A stretch of DNA of 64,000 bases from DASQFQ01 sp963802905 (GCA_963802905.1 CAWDKH010000019.1:310001-374000); one strand, 5' to 3'; counted from the stretch's first letter, positions 18,127-29,644 are shown. Notes: a model not told the origin generated them from the letters alone. Program-made: numbers and translations.

Positions 18127-19396
18127 GTGGCGGCCCCGCAGCGAGGAGACCTCTACTCCCGGCTCTCTGTGCCGGGCGCGTCGGCCACCCACCACGAGCG
18201 CTGGATCAGCGTGGACGCGCTGCGCGCGATCGCGGCGTTGATGGTGCTCGTGTCGCACGCCGGGGCGCTCGCGCTGGCCGAGCCCACCGGCGTGGCGAAA
18301 CACGCGTCGCGGCTCGGCGTCGGCGTCTGGATCTTCTTCGCCGCGAGCGGCTACCTGATCGCCGGACCGTTCCTGCGCGCGCTGCTCGAGGGCCGCTCGA
18401 CGCCGCGCATCGGGCGCTACGCGCTGCGGCGCGCGGTGCGCATCCTGCCCGCGTACTGGGTTGCCCTCGCGGCGATCCTGCTGCTGGTGACCGGCTCGGC
18501 GCTGAGCCACTGGTGGCAGGTCCCGGTGCACGCCTTGCTCATCCACGGCTTCGTCCCGGGCGAGCTCAAGAGCTTCTACCTCGTCGCCTGGTCGCTCGCC
18601 GTCGAGGCGATCTTCTACGCGCTCGTCCCGCTCGGCGCCTGGCTCGTCGTGCGGCGGACGCGCGGTCGAGCGGTGCCGCTCGACCGGCTGTTCGCCGGCG
18701 TGCTCGCGCTCTGGTGCGCCGCCGTCGGGGTCAGCGTCGCGCTGGCCCTGGCCTACCCGCTGGAGCCGGGCCGATCCCTGCCCGGTGGCGTGCAGGTCCT
18801 CGGGCTCGTCGGCAGCTTGGCCAACTTCTGCCCCGGGATGCTGGTGTTCCTCGCGGTCACGGCCGGCGCGGATGAGAGCTCGCGCTGGTGGCGCGGGTAC
18901 GCCGCCGTCGCCTCGCGCCCGTTCCCGACGCGTGGCCGTCGCCGTGGTCCTGCTCCTCGCCGCGACGCAGCTCCCGTTCCAGACCAGCCACCTCGCGTTG
19001 GCGGCGCAAGGCCCGTTGTTCGGCATCGCCTCGGGCCTCGTCCTCGCGACGTTCGTGTACGGAGGCTGGACCCGCCGGATGGCGCGGGTGCTCGCACCGA
19101 TCGGCCTCGTCTCGTACGGCGTGTACCTCTGGCACTGGGTCATCCTCAGCGCCTTGATCCACCACGGGATCAGCATCGTGAGTGGCACGGGGCTGGCGGC
19201 GACCGGCGTGCGCATGGTCGCGCTCGTGCTGCTCACGCTCCCCGTGGCGACCGCGAGCTGGCTCTTGATCGAGCGTCCGCTCCTGCGCCGGACTGCGGGC
19301 TGGGAGCGGCGGAGCAACGCACGCGAGGCCGCGAGGTCGCGCCGCGAGCCGGCGGCACGCGCTCAGGCGGCCCTTCCCGCCTCGTCGCGGCCGTAG
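18127..19396 (+). CDS. acyltransferase family 3 membrane protein (one frameshift)
   Basis: About 422 residues with roughly ten membrane helices. The family's N-terminal motif reads ISVDALRAIAALMVLVSHAG, with the conserved Arg and His. RYALRRAVRILPAYW and FYLVAWSLAVEAIFYAL complete the signature of membrane O-acyltransferases that decorate exopolysaccharides. An indel near 18925 divides the frame; the second part ends VSYGVYLWHWVILSAL and RPLLRR. The GTG start follows the previous stop by 5 bases. It probably acetylates a sugar of the polymer or its lipid-linked unit. It ends one base from the convergent GT2 gene. Confidence 0.85.
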
Positions 19397-19397
19397 G

Positions 19398-20436
19398 TCA
19401 GACGCCTTCGCGCGCCCAGCGCCGCCACCACAGGGCGGAGCGGACGCGGCGGTGCACCGCGGAGACCATCAGGGGCTGCAGGTAGGGGCACACCTGCGGG
19501 CCCCACCTTCTCGCGCCAGCGCAGGCCCCAGTACTCGGGCAGGCGGGCGGGATGCCGGTACGCGCTCTCCGCGAACTCGACGAGCTCGGGGATCGGCGTG
19601 ATCTCCATCTTCCGGCGCTCGTAGGCGCGGCACGCGCGCCAGAGGGCCTCCTTGGCCATCTTCCGCCCGGCGCGCCGGCGCAGCCGGGCCGCCTTGGGGA
19701 TCCGGTCGCCGTAGGCGTCAAAGAGCATGTCGTAGGCGGCCTTGCGCTGTACGAGGTCGACGTAGGTCACGCGATCGTTGGTCATCTGGCCGGCGTGGAT
19801 GCGGTAGTAGGCCTGGTCGACGCCCTTGACGTACGCGACGTCGGAATGGACTGCGAAGCGCATCCACATCTCGGCGTCCCCGGTGTGGGGCAGCTCGGGC
19901 AGGTAGCCGCCGATCGCCTGCTGCACCGAGGTGCGGACGACGACCTCGGGCGAGGAGATCACGTTATGGCCGAGCCGGCACATGATCCCGATCCACTCGA
20001 GGCCTGGCCACACAGTCACGCCCTTGACGTCGACGCGCGGGGTGGGCAGCGGCTGGTCGTCCTGCCACCACGCCGCGTGGCCGTATACGAACCCGATGGC
20101 CGGGTTGGCCTCCATGACGGCGGTCGCGCGGGCCAGCGAGCCGGGCGTCATCAGGTCGTCGGCCGAGATCAGGACCGAGTAGTCCCCGTCGGCCCACTCG
20201 AGCAGCCCCTCGTTGTAGGTCGCGATGTGGCCCTTGTTGACCTCGTGGACGCGGGCCTCGACGCGCTCGTCGGCGGCCGCCAGGTCGAGCGCCACCTGTG
20301 CGCTGTCGTCAGGCGAAGCGTCGTCGATGATCAGGACGCGGACGTCGACGCCCTCCTGATCGAGCACGCTGCGCACGCAACCCGGCAGGAAGCGGCCGTA
20401 CTTGTAACAAGGGATGACGACGCTGACGCTGGGCAT
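19398..20436 (-). CDS. glycosyltransferase family 2 (one frameshift)
   Basis: About 345 residues. SVVIPCYKYGRFLPGCV is the GT-A N-terminus, VLIIDDASPDDSA the nucleotide-binding loop, and VLISADDLMTPGS the DxD-type metal site. HTGDAEMWMRFAVHSDVAY matches the acceptor side of GT2 enzymes. An indel near 19500 shifts the last 35 residues, which are basic. The ATG at 20436 is 7 bases after the flippase stop, so the pair is co-transcribed. Donor and acceptor cannot be assigned. Confidence 0.85.
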
Positions 20437-20443
20437 CGTCAAC

Positions 20444-21952
20444 TCAACGCCGCGCAAATGCCGGGACTTTCGCGCGCAGACGCGGGGCCGGCACGACCCG
20501 GCGCAGGAGGGCGGAGAGGTCGCTCCACGCGTCTGCGAACCAGAGCCGGAGCGCGGCGAGGTACACGCTGCCGCCCACGGCGCCGACGACGACCACGTGC
20601 ACGACCGGGTGTGCGCCGGCGCCCTGGAGCGCCACCTCGAGCGGCCAGGCCGCCGCGGCCATCGCCGCGCAGGAGACGACTGCAGCGGACACGTCCTGCC
20701 AGAGGAAGCGCAGCGTCTTCTCCGTGCGGCCGTGCAGGAGCATCTGGTAGGCCACGACGACGAAGGCGAGGTGGACTCCCGACGCCGCGATGGCCACGCC
20801 CGTCACGCCCCACCTGGATGCGAAGAGCACGACCGCGATGTAGACGACGAAGTGCGCCACGCCGAAGCCGAGCAGCGCGCGGGACCGGCCGGTGGCCATG
20901 AAGACCGTGCCGACGGCGTCGATCACCACGGTGGCCGCACCGGCGCCGGCGAGCAGCTGGGTCGGGACGACGGCCGGCTCCCAGGCGGGGCCGAAGACCC
21001 AGGGGATGACGACCGGCGCGAGCACCACCAGACCCAGGAGCAGCGGGAAGACGGTCATCGCGAGCATCCGGACCATCCGGCGGCGCAGGACGAACAGCTC
21101 GTCGGTGCCGGCCGTCCGGGCGAGGACGGGGAAGGCGACCGAGGTCATGATGTTGCTGATCTTGCGCTGGTACTCGACGGCGAGCTGGAAGCCGCGCCAG
21201 TAGATGCCGGCCGATGCCGACCCGAGGCGTGCGCCGACGATCGCGTAGTCGCCGTTGCGGAAGCCCGCCCAGCAGATGCAGGCGAACGAGGCCGGGCCGC
21301 CATAGTGGAGGAGGTCGCGCGCCGCCTGGCGACGCAGGCGCGGCAGCGGCACCGGGGCGAAGATCAGCGAGAGCACGCACATCGCCGCCACGCCCGCCAG
21401 GGCGCCGATCACCAGCGCACCGGCGTCGAGGCCCACGACCGCGGCCAGCACGACGGAGGTGGTCGAGCGGACGATGGTGTTCGTGGCGTCGAGGATCGAC
21501 AGCCGCCGGAAGTCGAGCCTGCGGCGCAGGACCGCCATCGGGGGCGCCATCACCGCGCCGAGGAAGAAGAACGGGGTCGACACGGCGACCAGGGTCGCCG
21601 TCTGGGCCCCGAAGACCGGCTCGACGACGATCACGGAGAGGATCAGCACCACGCCGGCGAGCGCGGCGCCGATCAAGAGGCCGAGTGCCAGACCCGCCTG
21701 CAGGTGCGCGCGGTCGATGCTGCGGCGCTGGACCAGCGCCGTCCCGACGCCCTCGCTGGGGATCGTCGTCGCGAGCTCCTGGACGATCACGGCGATCGCG
21801 AACATGCCGAACGCGCTGGGTGGAATCAGCCGCGCGAGCACGACCAGCGAGCCGAGCATCAGCAGCTCACCGGTCACCCGCGCGACGCTGACCCAACGCA
21901 GCCCCGAGGTCGAGGCCTCGGTGAGCTCGGCATTCGTGCGGACGTCGCTCAC
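20444..21952 (-). CDS. Wzx-like oligosaccharide flippase
   Basis: About 502 residues with 12-14 predicted helices. GLRWVSVARVTGELLMLGSL and VVLARLIPPSAFGMFAIAV match the N-terminus of MOP-superfamily polysaccharide exporters. FRNGDYAIVGARLGSASAG and YWRGFQLAVEYQRKIS are typical of the Wzx/TuaB group. It moves lipid-linked repeat units across the membrane for the polymerase. GTG at 21952 is preferred; an upstream in-frame extension is proline- and arginine-rich and unlike the family. It is divergent from the large secreted protein. Confidence 0.88.
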   Translation of the reverse strand: MSDVRTNAELTEASTSGLRWVSVARVTGELLMLGSLVVLARLIPPSAFGMFAIAVIVQELATTIPSEGVGTALVQRRSIDRAHLQAGLALGLLIGAALAGVVLILSVIVVEPVFGAQTATLVAVSTPFFFLGAVMAPPMAVLRRRLDFRRLSILDATNTIVRSTTSVVLAAVVGLDAGALVIGALAGVAAMCVLSLIFAPVPLPRLRRQAARDLLHYGGPASFACICWAGFRNGDYAIVGARLGSASAGIYWRGFQLAVEYQRKISNIMTSVAFPVLARTAGTDELFVLRRRMVRMLAMTVFPLLLGLVVLAPVVIPWVFGPAWEPAVVPTQLLAGAGAATVVIDAVGTVFMATGRSRALLGFGVAHFVVYIAVVLFASRWGVTGVAIAASGVHLAFVVVAYQMLLHGRTEKTLRFLWQDVSAAVVSCAAMAAAAWPLEVALQGAGAHPVVHVVVVGAVGGSVYLAALRLWFADAWSDLSALLRRVVPAPRLRAKVPAFARR

Positions 21953-22058
21953 GGCAGACCAACGGCGCGGCGCCCGTCCCTCTTCTGCCGCGCCCGCACG
22001 CGGGGGGTCCCCCAAAGTTCATCCGTGAGCCCGCGGGGGTTTCGCGCGTTGATGGTTC

Positions 22059-25000
22059 GTGACCTCCATATTGCAGCGCCTGTGTGTCGGATCTCTCGTC
22101 GCCGTTGCGGCCCTTGCCGCCTGCGCGGCCGCCCCCGCGACATCACAGGCCGCGCCGTGTGATGCGCCGATCGTCAGTCCGGTCGCGTGCGAGAACACGA
22201 AGGCGGGCACGCCGCAGGACGACTGGGAGATCGACGGCGCAGGCGACGACTCGCTGCAGGGCTTCGCCACCCAGATGAGCGTCAACAAGGGCGAGACGGT
22301 CAGCTTCAAGATCAAGTCGACGTCGACGGCCGCCTACCACATCGACATCCTGCGCCTCGGCTACTACGGCGGCGACGGCGCGCGCAAGGTCGCGTCGAAC
22401 CTCGCGCCGACCGGCACGTCGACCCAGCCGGCATGCCAGAGCGAGGCGAGCACGGGCCTGATCGACTGCGGCAACTGGGCGGTGTCGCGCACGTGGACGG
22501 TGCCGAGCGACGCGGTCTCGGGCGTCTACATCGCCCACCTGGTCCGCAACAGCGACCCGAACATCGAGAGCCACATCAAGTTCGTCGTCCGCGACGACGC
22601 ACGCGAGCTCCGAAGGCCGTCTACCAGACCTCCGACGAGACGTGGCAGGCCTACAACCGCTACGGCGGCAACAGCCTCTACACCTGCGACGCGGTCTGCC
22701 CCGAGGGCAACCCGCTGGGGTACAAGTCCGCCTACAAGGTCTCCTACAACCGCCCCTGACAACAGCGAGCAGGACAGCCAGGGGTCGGCGCTGTTCGGCG
22801 GCGCCGAGTACTCGATGATCCGCTTCCTCGAGGCCAGCGGCTACGACGTGAGCTACATCTCGGGCGTCGACACGCACGCACGCGGGCCGCTGCTGCTGAA
22901 CCACAAGCTCTTCCTCTCCAGCGGCCACGACGAGTACTGGTCCAAGACGCAGCGCACCAACGTCGAGGCCGCCAGGGACGCCGGCGTGAACCTCGCGTTC
23001 TTCAGCGGCAACGAGATGTTCTGGAAGACGCGCTTCGAGTCGAGCATCGCCGGCGCCGCCACCGCCAACCGCACGCTCGTCTCCTACAAGGACACCCACT
23101 TCACCGAGCAGCAGGACCCGGTGGCCTGGACGGGGACCTGGCGCGACCCGCGCTTCGCCGTGCCCGCCGACGGCGTCACGCCCGAGAACGCGCTCACCGG
23201 GCAGTCGTTCGTCGTCAACTCCGGCACCGCGCGGATCGTCGGTGCCCGCCGCCTACCGCCTGCTGCGCCTGTGGCGCAACACGGGCGCCGGCCTGACGTC
23301 GGGCCAGAACATGACGCTCGCCCCCGACACGCTCGGCTACGAGTGGGACGTCGACTCCGACAACGGCTTCCGCCCTCGGGGCTCGTTCAAGGTCTCCGCG
23401 ACGACCGTCAGCGGCGTCGAGTCGTTCACCGACTACGGCAGCACCACGAAGTTCAACACCACCGCGACGCACAACATGACGCTCTACCGCGCGCCCAGCG
23501 GCGCGCGGGTGTTCGGCGCCGGCACGGTGCAGTGGGCCTGGGGCCTCGATGACTATCGGACCGGCACGACGATCGATCAGAACATGCGCCAGGCGACGGT
23601 CAACCTGTTCGCCGACATGGGCGTGCAACCGGTGACGTTGCCGGCCGGCCTGACCGCGGCGTCCGCGTCGACCGACAACACGGCACCCACCTCGGCGATC
23701 ACCAGCTCCCCCGGAACGGTGGCTGACGGCACCCAGATCACGGTCTCCGGCACCGCCGCCGACGCGGGCGGCGGCCGCGTCGCGGGCGTCGAGCTGTCGA
23801 CCGACGGCGGCACGACCTGGCATCCCGCCACCGGCACGACGACCTGGTCGTACACGTGGGTGGCGCACGGCAACCCGTCGGTGACGCTCAAGGTGCGCGC
23901 GGTCGACGACAGCGGCAACCTCGGCACGGCCAGCGCGGGCACCAACCTCAACGTGTCCTGCCCCTGCTCGCTGTGGGGCCCGAACACGACGCGTGCCGGT
24001 CGACGATCGCGACTCCCTGGATCCGACGCCGGCCGAGGTGGGCTTCAAGTTCAAGGCCGACAAGTTCGGCACCGTCTCCGGCCTGCGCTTCTACAAGGCG
24101 GCGACGAACACCGGCACCCACGTCGGCACGCTGTGGTCGGAGTCCGGCGAGCCGCTGGCGCAGGCACAGTTCACCAGCGAGTCGGGATCCGGCTGGCAGA
24201 CCGTCAGCTTCAGCACCCCCGTCGCGGTGCAGCCGAACACGACCTACGTCGCGTCCTACTACGCCCCCAACGGGCACTTCTCGGCCAGCGCCGCGTACTT
24301 CTACAACTCACCTGCGCCCGGCCCGGTCGGTGGCGCGGTGGTCGACAGCCCGCCGCTGCACGCCGTCCGTAACACCGGCACCACCGCGAACGGCGTGTAC
24401 CGCTACGGCGCGGCCGAGGTTCCCCAGCAGCAGCTTCGGCGGCTCCAACTACTGGGTCGACGTGATCTACACGCCGATGGCCGTGCCCGGCACCGTGACA
24501 GGCGTCAGCGCCACCGCGGGCGGCCTCACCTCGGCAAACGTCACCTGGTCGGCGCCCGCGAGCGGCGGCGCGGTGACCTCGTACCGGATCACGCCGTACG
24601 TCGGCTCGACCGCCCGGCCTGCGACGACGATCACCGGCTCGCCGCCGGTGACGGCCACGACGATCACCGGGCTGACCACCGGCACGACCTACACGTTCCG
24701 GGTCGAGGCGATCAACCCCAACGGCACGGGCCCGGCCTCGGCAGCGTCCAATCCCGTGACCCCGCTCACCGCCGTCGCGCCCTCTGTGCCGCGCGTCGGT
24801 CTCCGCGCAGCCGGCGTCGCAGTCGGCGCGCGTGGCGTGGACGGAGCCGCAGTCCGACGGCGACAGCGCGATCACCGGCTACACGGTGACGCCGTACGTC
24901 GGCGCCACGGCGCAGACGCCGGTGCAGGTCGGCGCGGCGGCGAGCGACCGCGACCGTCTCCGGGCTGTCGAACGGCACGAGCTACACGTTCCGGGTCACC

Positions 25001-27644
25001 GCGACCAACGGGGCCGGCACGAGCCCGGCCGCCACGTCCGGTGCGGCGATGCCGCAGGCGACCGTCTTCGACTTCGCCACGCCGGCCGATGTCGACTCCG
25101 GCGAGGGCGACGCGCTCGAGCTCGGCATGAAGTTCAGGGCCGACTACAGCGGGTCGATCACCGGCATCCGCTTCTACAAGTCGGCGGCCAACACCGGCAC
25201 GCACACCGGCAGCCTCTGGTCGACCAGTGGGACGCGCCTCGCGCAGGCGACCTTCACCGGCGAGACGGACTCCGGCTGGCAGTCGGTCACCTTCTCGTCC
25301 CCCGTCGCGGTGACGGCCGGCACGACGTATGTCGCCTCCTACTTCGCGCCGCAGGGTCACTACTCGTCGTCGAGCCACGGCCTCGACGACGCGGTCGACA
25401 ACGGGCCGCTGCACACGATCGCGAACAGCGCGAGCGGCAACGGCGTCTACGCGTACGGCACCACCAGCACCTTCCCCTCCAACAGCTACCAGGGGACCAA
25501 CTACTGGGTCGACGTCCTCTACGCGGTCCCGGCACCGGGGCAGGTCACCGGCGTCACGGCCGGCTCGGGCGGCGCGACCTCGGCGAACGTGTCCTGGTCG
25601 GCGCCCGCGAGCGGTGGTCCGGTCACCTCCTACACGATCACTCCGTACATCGGCTCGGTCGCGCAGCCGGCCACGACGATCTCGGGCACGCCGCCGGCGA
25701 CCGAGAAGAAGATCACCGGCCTGACCACCGGTACCACGTACACGTTCACGGTCCGGGCGGCGAACTCCAATGGGAGCGGCCTGGCGTCCGCCCAGTCCAA
25801 CCCGGTGACGCCCGCAGCCGCGGTGGTGCCGGCGAAGCCGACGGACGTGACGGCGCGGCCGGCCTCGAAGTCCGCGCTCGTCAGCTGGACGACGCCGACC
25901 AGCGACGGCGACAGCCCGATCACCGGCTACACCGTGACGCCCTACATCGGGGCGAACGCGCAGACGCCGGTCGACGTGGGCGCGTCCGCGACCAGCAAGA
26001 CGATCACGGGCCTGCAGAACGGCACGGCGTACACGTTCCGCGTCAAGGCGACGAACGCGATCGGGTCGAGCGCCGCGTCGGACGCCTCGGCGGCGGTCAC
26101 GCCCGAGTTCACGATCCTCGACTTCGCCTCGCCCACGACCACTGACGCCGGTGACGGCTCGGCGGTGACGCTCGGCGTGAAGTTCCGGGCCGACTCCGCG
26201 GGCACCGCCACCGGTGTGCGCTTCTACAAGGCGTCCGCCAACACGGGCACGCACGTCGGCGCGCTGTGGACCGCGGGCGGCACGCAGCTCGCGTCGGCGA
26301 CGTTCACCAACGAGACCGCGTCCGGCTGGCAGCACGTCGTGTTCACGACTCCGGTGGCGTTGACCGCCGGCACGACCTACGTGGTCAGCTATCTCGCCCC
26401 CAACGGGCACTACTCGGTGACCGGCGGTGGGTTCTCCTCCGGCGCGGACAACCCGCCGCTGCACGCGCTCTCCAACGCCGTGAGCCCCAACGGCGTCTAC
26501 AGCTACGGCGGCACGAGCACGCTTCCCCACGAGCTCGTTCAACGCCGGCGACTACTCGGTCGACGTCCTGTTCGACCCGGCTCCGGCGCCCGGCGCGCCA
26601 ACGGGCGTCAGCGCCACCGCGGGTTCGGCGTCGGCACAGGTGTCATGGACCGCACCGTCCAGCGGCGGGGCTCCGGACTCCTACGTGGTGACGCCCTACA
26701 TCGGCTCGACCGCGCAGACGTCCACGACGGTCTCCGGCACGCCGCCGGCCACCACCAAGAACATCACGGGGCTCACCGCCGGTACCTCGTACACGTTCCG
26801 GGTGCGGGCGGCGAACCTCGGCGGCGACGGGCCGGATTCCGCGGCTTCGAACGCGGTGACGCCGACCGGCGCCGCCACGCCGTCGGCACCGACCGGAGCC
26901 ACGGCAGTCGCCGACTCGAAGTCCGCGGTGGTGAGCTGGACGGAGCCGGGCAGCGACGGCGGCAGCACGATCACGGGCTACACGGTGACCCCGTTCGTGG
27001 GCGCGACGGCGCAGTCGCCGACGACCGTCGAGCGCGATCGACGACGAAGACGCGCATCACGGGGCTGACCAACGGCACGAGCTACACGTTCCGGATCGCC
27101 GCCACGAGCGGCGCGGGGACGGGTCCGCAGTCGGGCGCCTCCAATGCCGTGAGCCCGAAGGCCTCGCTGCTCGAGCTCGACACGCCGTCGACGGTCGACG
27201 CCGGCGACACGAGCGCGACCGTCGTCGGCGTGAAGTTCACGCCTGACGTCGACGGGACCGTGACCGGGGTGCGCTTCTACAAGGCGGCCGCCAACACGGG
27301 CACGCACGTGGGCGCGCTGTGGAGCGCCGCCGGGAGCGAGCTGCGCTCGGGGACGCTTCAGCGGCGAGACGGCCTCGGGCTGGCAGACCCTCACGTTCTC
27401 CACGCCGGTGACGGTCACCGCCGGGACGACCTACGTCGCCACCTACCTCGCGCCGAACGGGCATTACTCCGTCACCGGCGCGGGCTTCGCCGACGGGCCG
27501 CTCGACAATCCGCCGCTGCACGCACTCGCCAACGGCACGAGCTCGAACGGCGTCTACGCGTACAGCTCGACCTCCGTGTTCCCGTCCAGCACGTGGAACG
27601 CCACCAACTACTGGGTGGACGTCCTGTTCGCCCCGAGCAGCTAG
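22059..27644 (+). CDS. giant secreted protein: dimethylformamidase-like head plus DUF4082/Fn3 modules (frameshifted)
   Basis: About 1,850 residues after joining frames. An N-terminal signal peptide (LVAVAALAACAAAPATSQAA) is followed by a domain with FKIKSTSTAAYHIDILRLG, FFSGNEMFWKTRF and LFLSSGHDEYWS. The last matches the large-subunit fold of N,N-dimethylformamidase, of unknown role in secreted proteins. An Ig-like domain (TAPTSAITSSPGTVADG) follows. Then four DUF4082 domains (each with RFYKAA.NTGTH and TTYVASYYAPNGH) alternate with pairs of fibronectin-III domains. About ten indels occur, near 22610, 22755, 23240, 23995, 24425, 24795, 24945, 26525, 27030 and 27355. It lies inside the polysaccharide locus, so a polymer-binding or polymer-cleaving role at the cell surface is likely but unproven. 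Confidence 0.75.
23990..27640 (+). repeat. tandem coding modules DUF4082-Fn3-Fn3
   Basis: The segment coding for KF+AD..G..TG.RFYK recurs at about 24040, 25120, 26170 and 27225, a period of roughly 1,050-1,080 bases. Each of the first three copies is followed by two fibronectin-III domains. One is of the type SANVTWSAPASGG, the other of the type SALVSWTTPTSDGDS. The fourth DUF4082 ends the protein. Copies differ at many positions, so the duplication is old. Confidence 0.8.
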
Positions 27645-27654
27645 AGCGGGGCAC

Positions 27655-28218
27655 ATGCGCAAGATCAGCCTCATCGCCCTCGTGACCGCGGCGGTCGTGC
27701 TGTCCGCGTGCGGTGGCGACGACCAGCCGCTGAACAGCTCCAGCAAGCCGCAGGTCGGCAAGCTCACGGGGCCGGGGGCGACCGGCGTCACGAACGAGGC
27801 CGACGCGGCCCGCAAGAAGGCCCCGAGCTTCGAGACGCTGCTTGAGCGCCAGTCCAGCAAGCCGGGCAGCCGCTTCACTCCCTGCAGCCTCGTGACGCGT
27901 GCCCAGGCGGGCGCGATCCTCGGCGCCTCGGTTCTGGCGCCGCGCGAGGCGCCACAGGGGCCGACCTGTATCTACCGCACCCGCAAGGGCAACGACTTCA
28001 TCACGCTGGCCGTGCAGCCCGCGAGCTTCTCCGGGCTGAAGCGGCAGATCGGCCGACCGCAGTCGATCGAGGTCGCCGGCCGATCCGCGTTCTGTGGCGC
28101 CCACGGCCAGCCGATGCTCTACGTGCGGCTCGCGCGCGGTCGTGTGCTGAGCGTCGCCGCGCCGTGCCCGGTCGCGAAGCAATTCGCGACGCGGGCGGTG
28201 GCGCGACTCCAGGGCTAG
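27655..28218 (+). CDS. exported lipoprotein, DUF3558-like
   Basis: An intact 187-residue protein. The lipobox VVLSACGG places the lipidated Cys near residue 19. A Ser/Lys-rich linker precedes a small domain with FTPCSLVTRAQAGAILG and PTCIYRTRKGND. The paired cysteines and the AxxILG turn recall DUF3558-type actinobacterial lipoproteins; the match is weak. It starts 10 bases after the giant protein's stop and is likely co-expressed with it. Function is unknown. Confidence 0.6.
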   Translation: MRKISLIALVTAAVVLSACGGDDQPLNSSSKPQVGKLTGPGATGVTNEADAARKKAPSFETLLERQSSKPGSRFTPCSLVTRAQAGAILGASVLAPREAPQGPTCIYRTRKGNDFITLAVQPASFSGLKRQIGRPQSIEVAGRSAFCGAHGQPMLYVRLARGRVLSVAAPCPVAKQFATRAVARLQG

Positions 28219-28224
28219 CTCCGG

Positions 28225-29502
28225 CTAGGCCCCGACTCCCGAGCAGCGCTGGGCTCCGCGCGTCCCGGTGACCTTGTAGTTGGCGTCGATCGTCACGCGC
28301 TGGGCCTCCCAGAAGCTGAGGGCCGAGCATTTGACGTCGACGGCGGAGTAGTACCAGGAGCCATCGACGACCTTCAGGCCCCTGACGCTCCCGGGCACGC
28401 CCAGGCGGAAGCTGGCTCCGCCGCCCTTCACGAGCAGGCCGTTCACCTCCGCCGAGGTGTTGCCCTGTCCGCTGGGGACGAAGAACGGCGCCGTGCCACC
28501 GCACAGGTCCTCGACAAAGTCGATCGTGACGTTGTGCACCGTCAGCGGGGGACCGGTGTACCCCTGGAGGCCGTCGCCGTGCCAGTCGCCGCAGCCGCTC
28601 GGCGACGTGACGCGGGCGAACGAGTTCTCGATCTGGACGGGGCCGCAACCACTGGTGTTGCCGCCCACGCGGAAGCCCTCCGCACGGTTCCAGATCTTCA
28701 CCCGGCGCGCGGTGTAGCCACCGACGCCGACGGCTCCCTCGGTGTCGTTCGCGCCCGAGCGCGTCTGGCCGGGCGGCGGCTCGAGCGTGCTGTCCTCGAC
28801 GACCAGGCCGTTCGCGCAGCCCCCCTGGGTATTGCTGATGCGGCCGCCCTGCAGCTTGACCCGCCGCACGGTCACGTTGTCCGCGTCGATGATCAGGTCA
28901 CCCCCGGTGAACAGGATGTCCTGCACGACCGCGCCGGGTTGGGTGACGGTCAGGCCGTTCGAGCGCGTCTGCGCCGGCACCCAGCCCGCCGGCACGCCCG
29001 CGGTTACCGGCGTCGGAGGAACGCCCGGCGCCGGGAGGCCCGGCGGCGGTGGCGGGACGGGCGAGGGCGAGCCGGCGACGGGATGGCTGGACGCGTGGCG
29101 CGGGTTGGTCCCGGCGCGAACCTCGGCGCCATCGCCGAACCCGTCGCCGTCGGTGTCCTTCTTGCGCGGGTTGGTGTGGTAGCGCTTGATCTCGGCGCGA
29201 TCCTTGAGGCCGTCGCCGTCGGTGTCCTTCTTGCGCGGGTTGGTGCGGTAGCGCTTGACCTCGCGGCCGTCGCGCAGCCCGTCGCGGTCGGTGTCCTTCC
29301 GGCGCGGGTTGGTTTTCAGCCGGTACTCACGCCGGTTGCGCAGACCGTCATGGTCGCGATCGCCCTTCGCAGTAAAGACGCGGTGGCGCTTCTCCCACTT
29401 GTCCGACATTCCGTCGCGGTCGCGATCGCGAGCCGCCGCCGTGGCAAGCGGCAAGGCCACGAACGCGAGTACGAGGACAGGCGCAATCATGCGTTTCGAC
29501 AT
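28225..29502 (-). CDS. secreted beta-helix protein with thrombospondin type-3 calcium repeats
   Basis: An intact 425-residue protein. A signal peptide (VLVLAFVALPLATAAA) is followed by about five repeats of 20-22 residues of the form DxDxDGxxDxxExxRxxTNP (residues about 25-140). These are typical calcium-binding TSP3-like repeats, here unusually rich in Arg and Lys. A proline-rich linker leads to a right-handed beta-helix domain from about residue 165 (VTVRRVKLQGGRISN, GVGGYTARRVKIWNRAEGF). GGAGGAG lies 7 bases before the ATG. The domain is paralogous to the lipoprotein encoded just upstream. It could bind or modify the exopolysaccharide; no lyase catalytic residues were identified. Confidence 0.8.
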   Translation of the reverse strand: MSKRMIAPVLVLAFVALPLATAAARDRDRDGMSDKWEKRHRVFTAKGDRDHDGLRNRREYRLKTNPRRKDTDRDGLRDGREVKRYRTNPRKKDTDGDGLKDRAEIKRYHTNPRKKDTDGDGFGDGAEVRAGTNPRHASSHPVAGSPSPVPPPPPGLPAPGVPPTPVTAGVPAGWVPAQTRSNGLTVTQPGAVVQDILFTGGDLIIDADNVTVRRVKLQGGRISNTQGGCANGLVVEDSTLEPPPGQTRSGANDTEGAVGVGGYTARRVKIWNRAEGFRVGGNTSGCGPVQIENSFARVTSPSGCGDWHGDGLQGYTGPPLTVHNVTIDFVEDLCGGTAPFFVPSGQGNTSAEVNGLLVKGGGASFRLGVPGSVRGLKVVDGSWYYSAVDVKCSALSFWEAQRVTIDANYKVTGTRGAQRCSGVGA

Positions 29503-29564
29503 CGACGGGCTCCTCCGCGTAGCTGGTGTTCAAGCGCACCCCGCGCGCGCCACGCCCGTCGGAC

Positions 29565-29582
29565 GTGATCACCCCTGATCAC
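29565..29582. promoter_or_regulatory. perfect inverted repeat between beta-helix genes
   Basis: GTGATCA-CCCC-TGATCAC lies 63 bases before the start of the downstream minus-strand gene, in the 142-base gap between two paralogous beta-helix genes. The seven-base perfect arms and short loop fit a dimeric regulator site. No U-rich tail is present on either strand, so a classical terminator is less likely. Confidence 0.45.
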
Positions 29583-29644
29583 ATCCGCCGCCTCCGAGCC
29601 GGCCTGCGAGCAGGCACCATACCCGCTTCGTCAGGAAACGAACT

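Noticed and set aside
20414..22162. A plus-strand open frame of 582 codons across the flippase
   Set aside because: Charged low-complexity translation; the flippase on the other strand has full family signatures.
22059..27644. Treating the giant secreted gene as a pseudogene
   Set aside because: Conserved sequence resumes at once after every shift. Similar shifts occur in essential genes in this window, so sequencing error is more likely.
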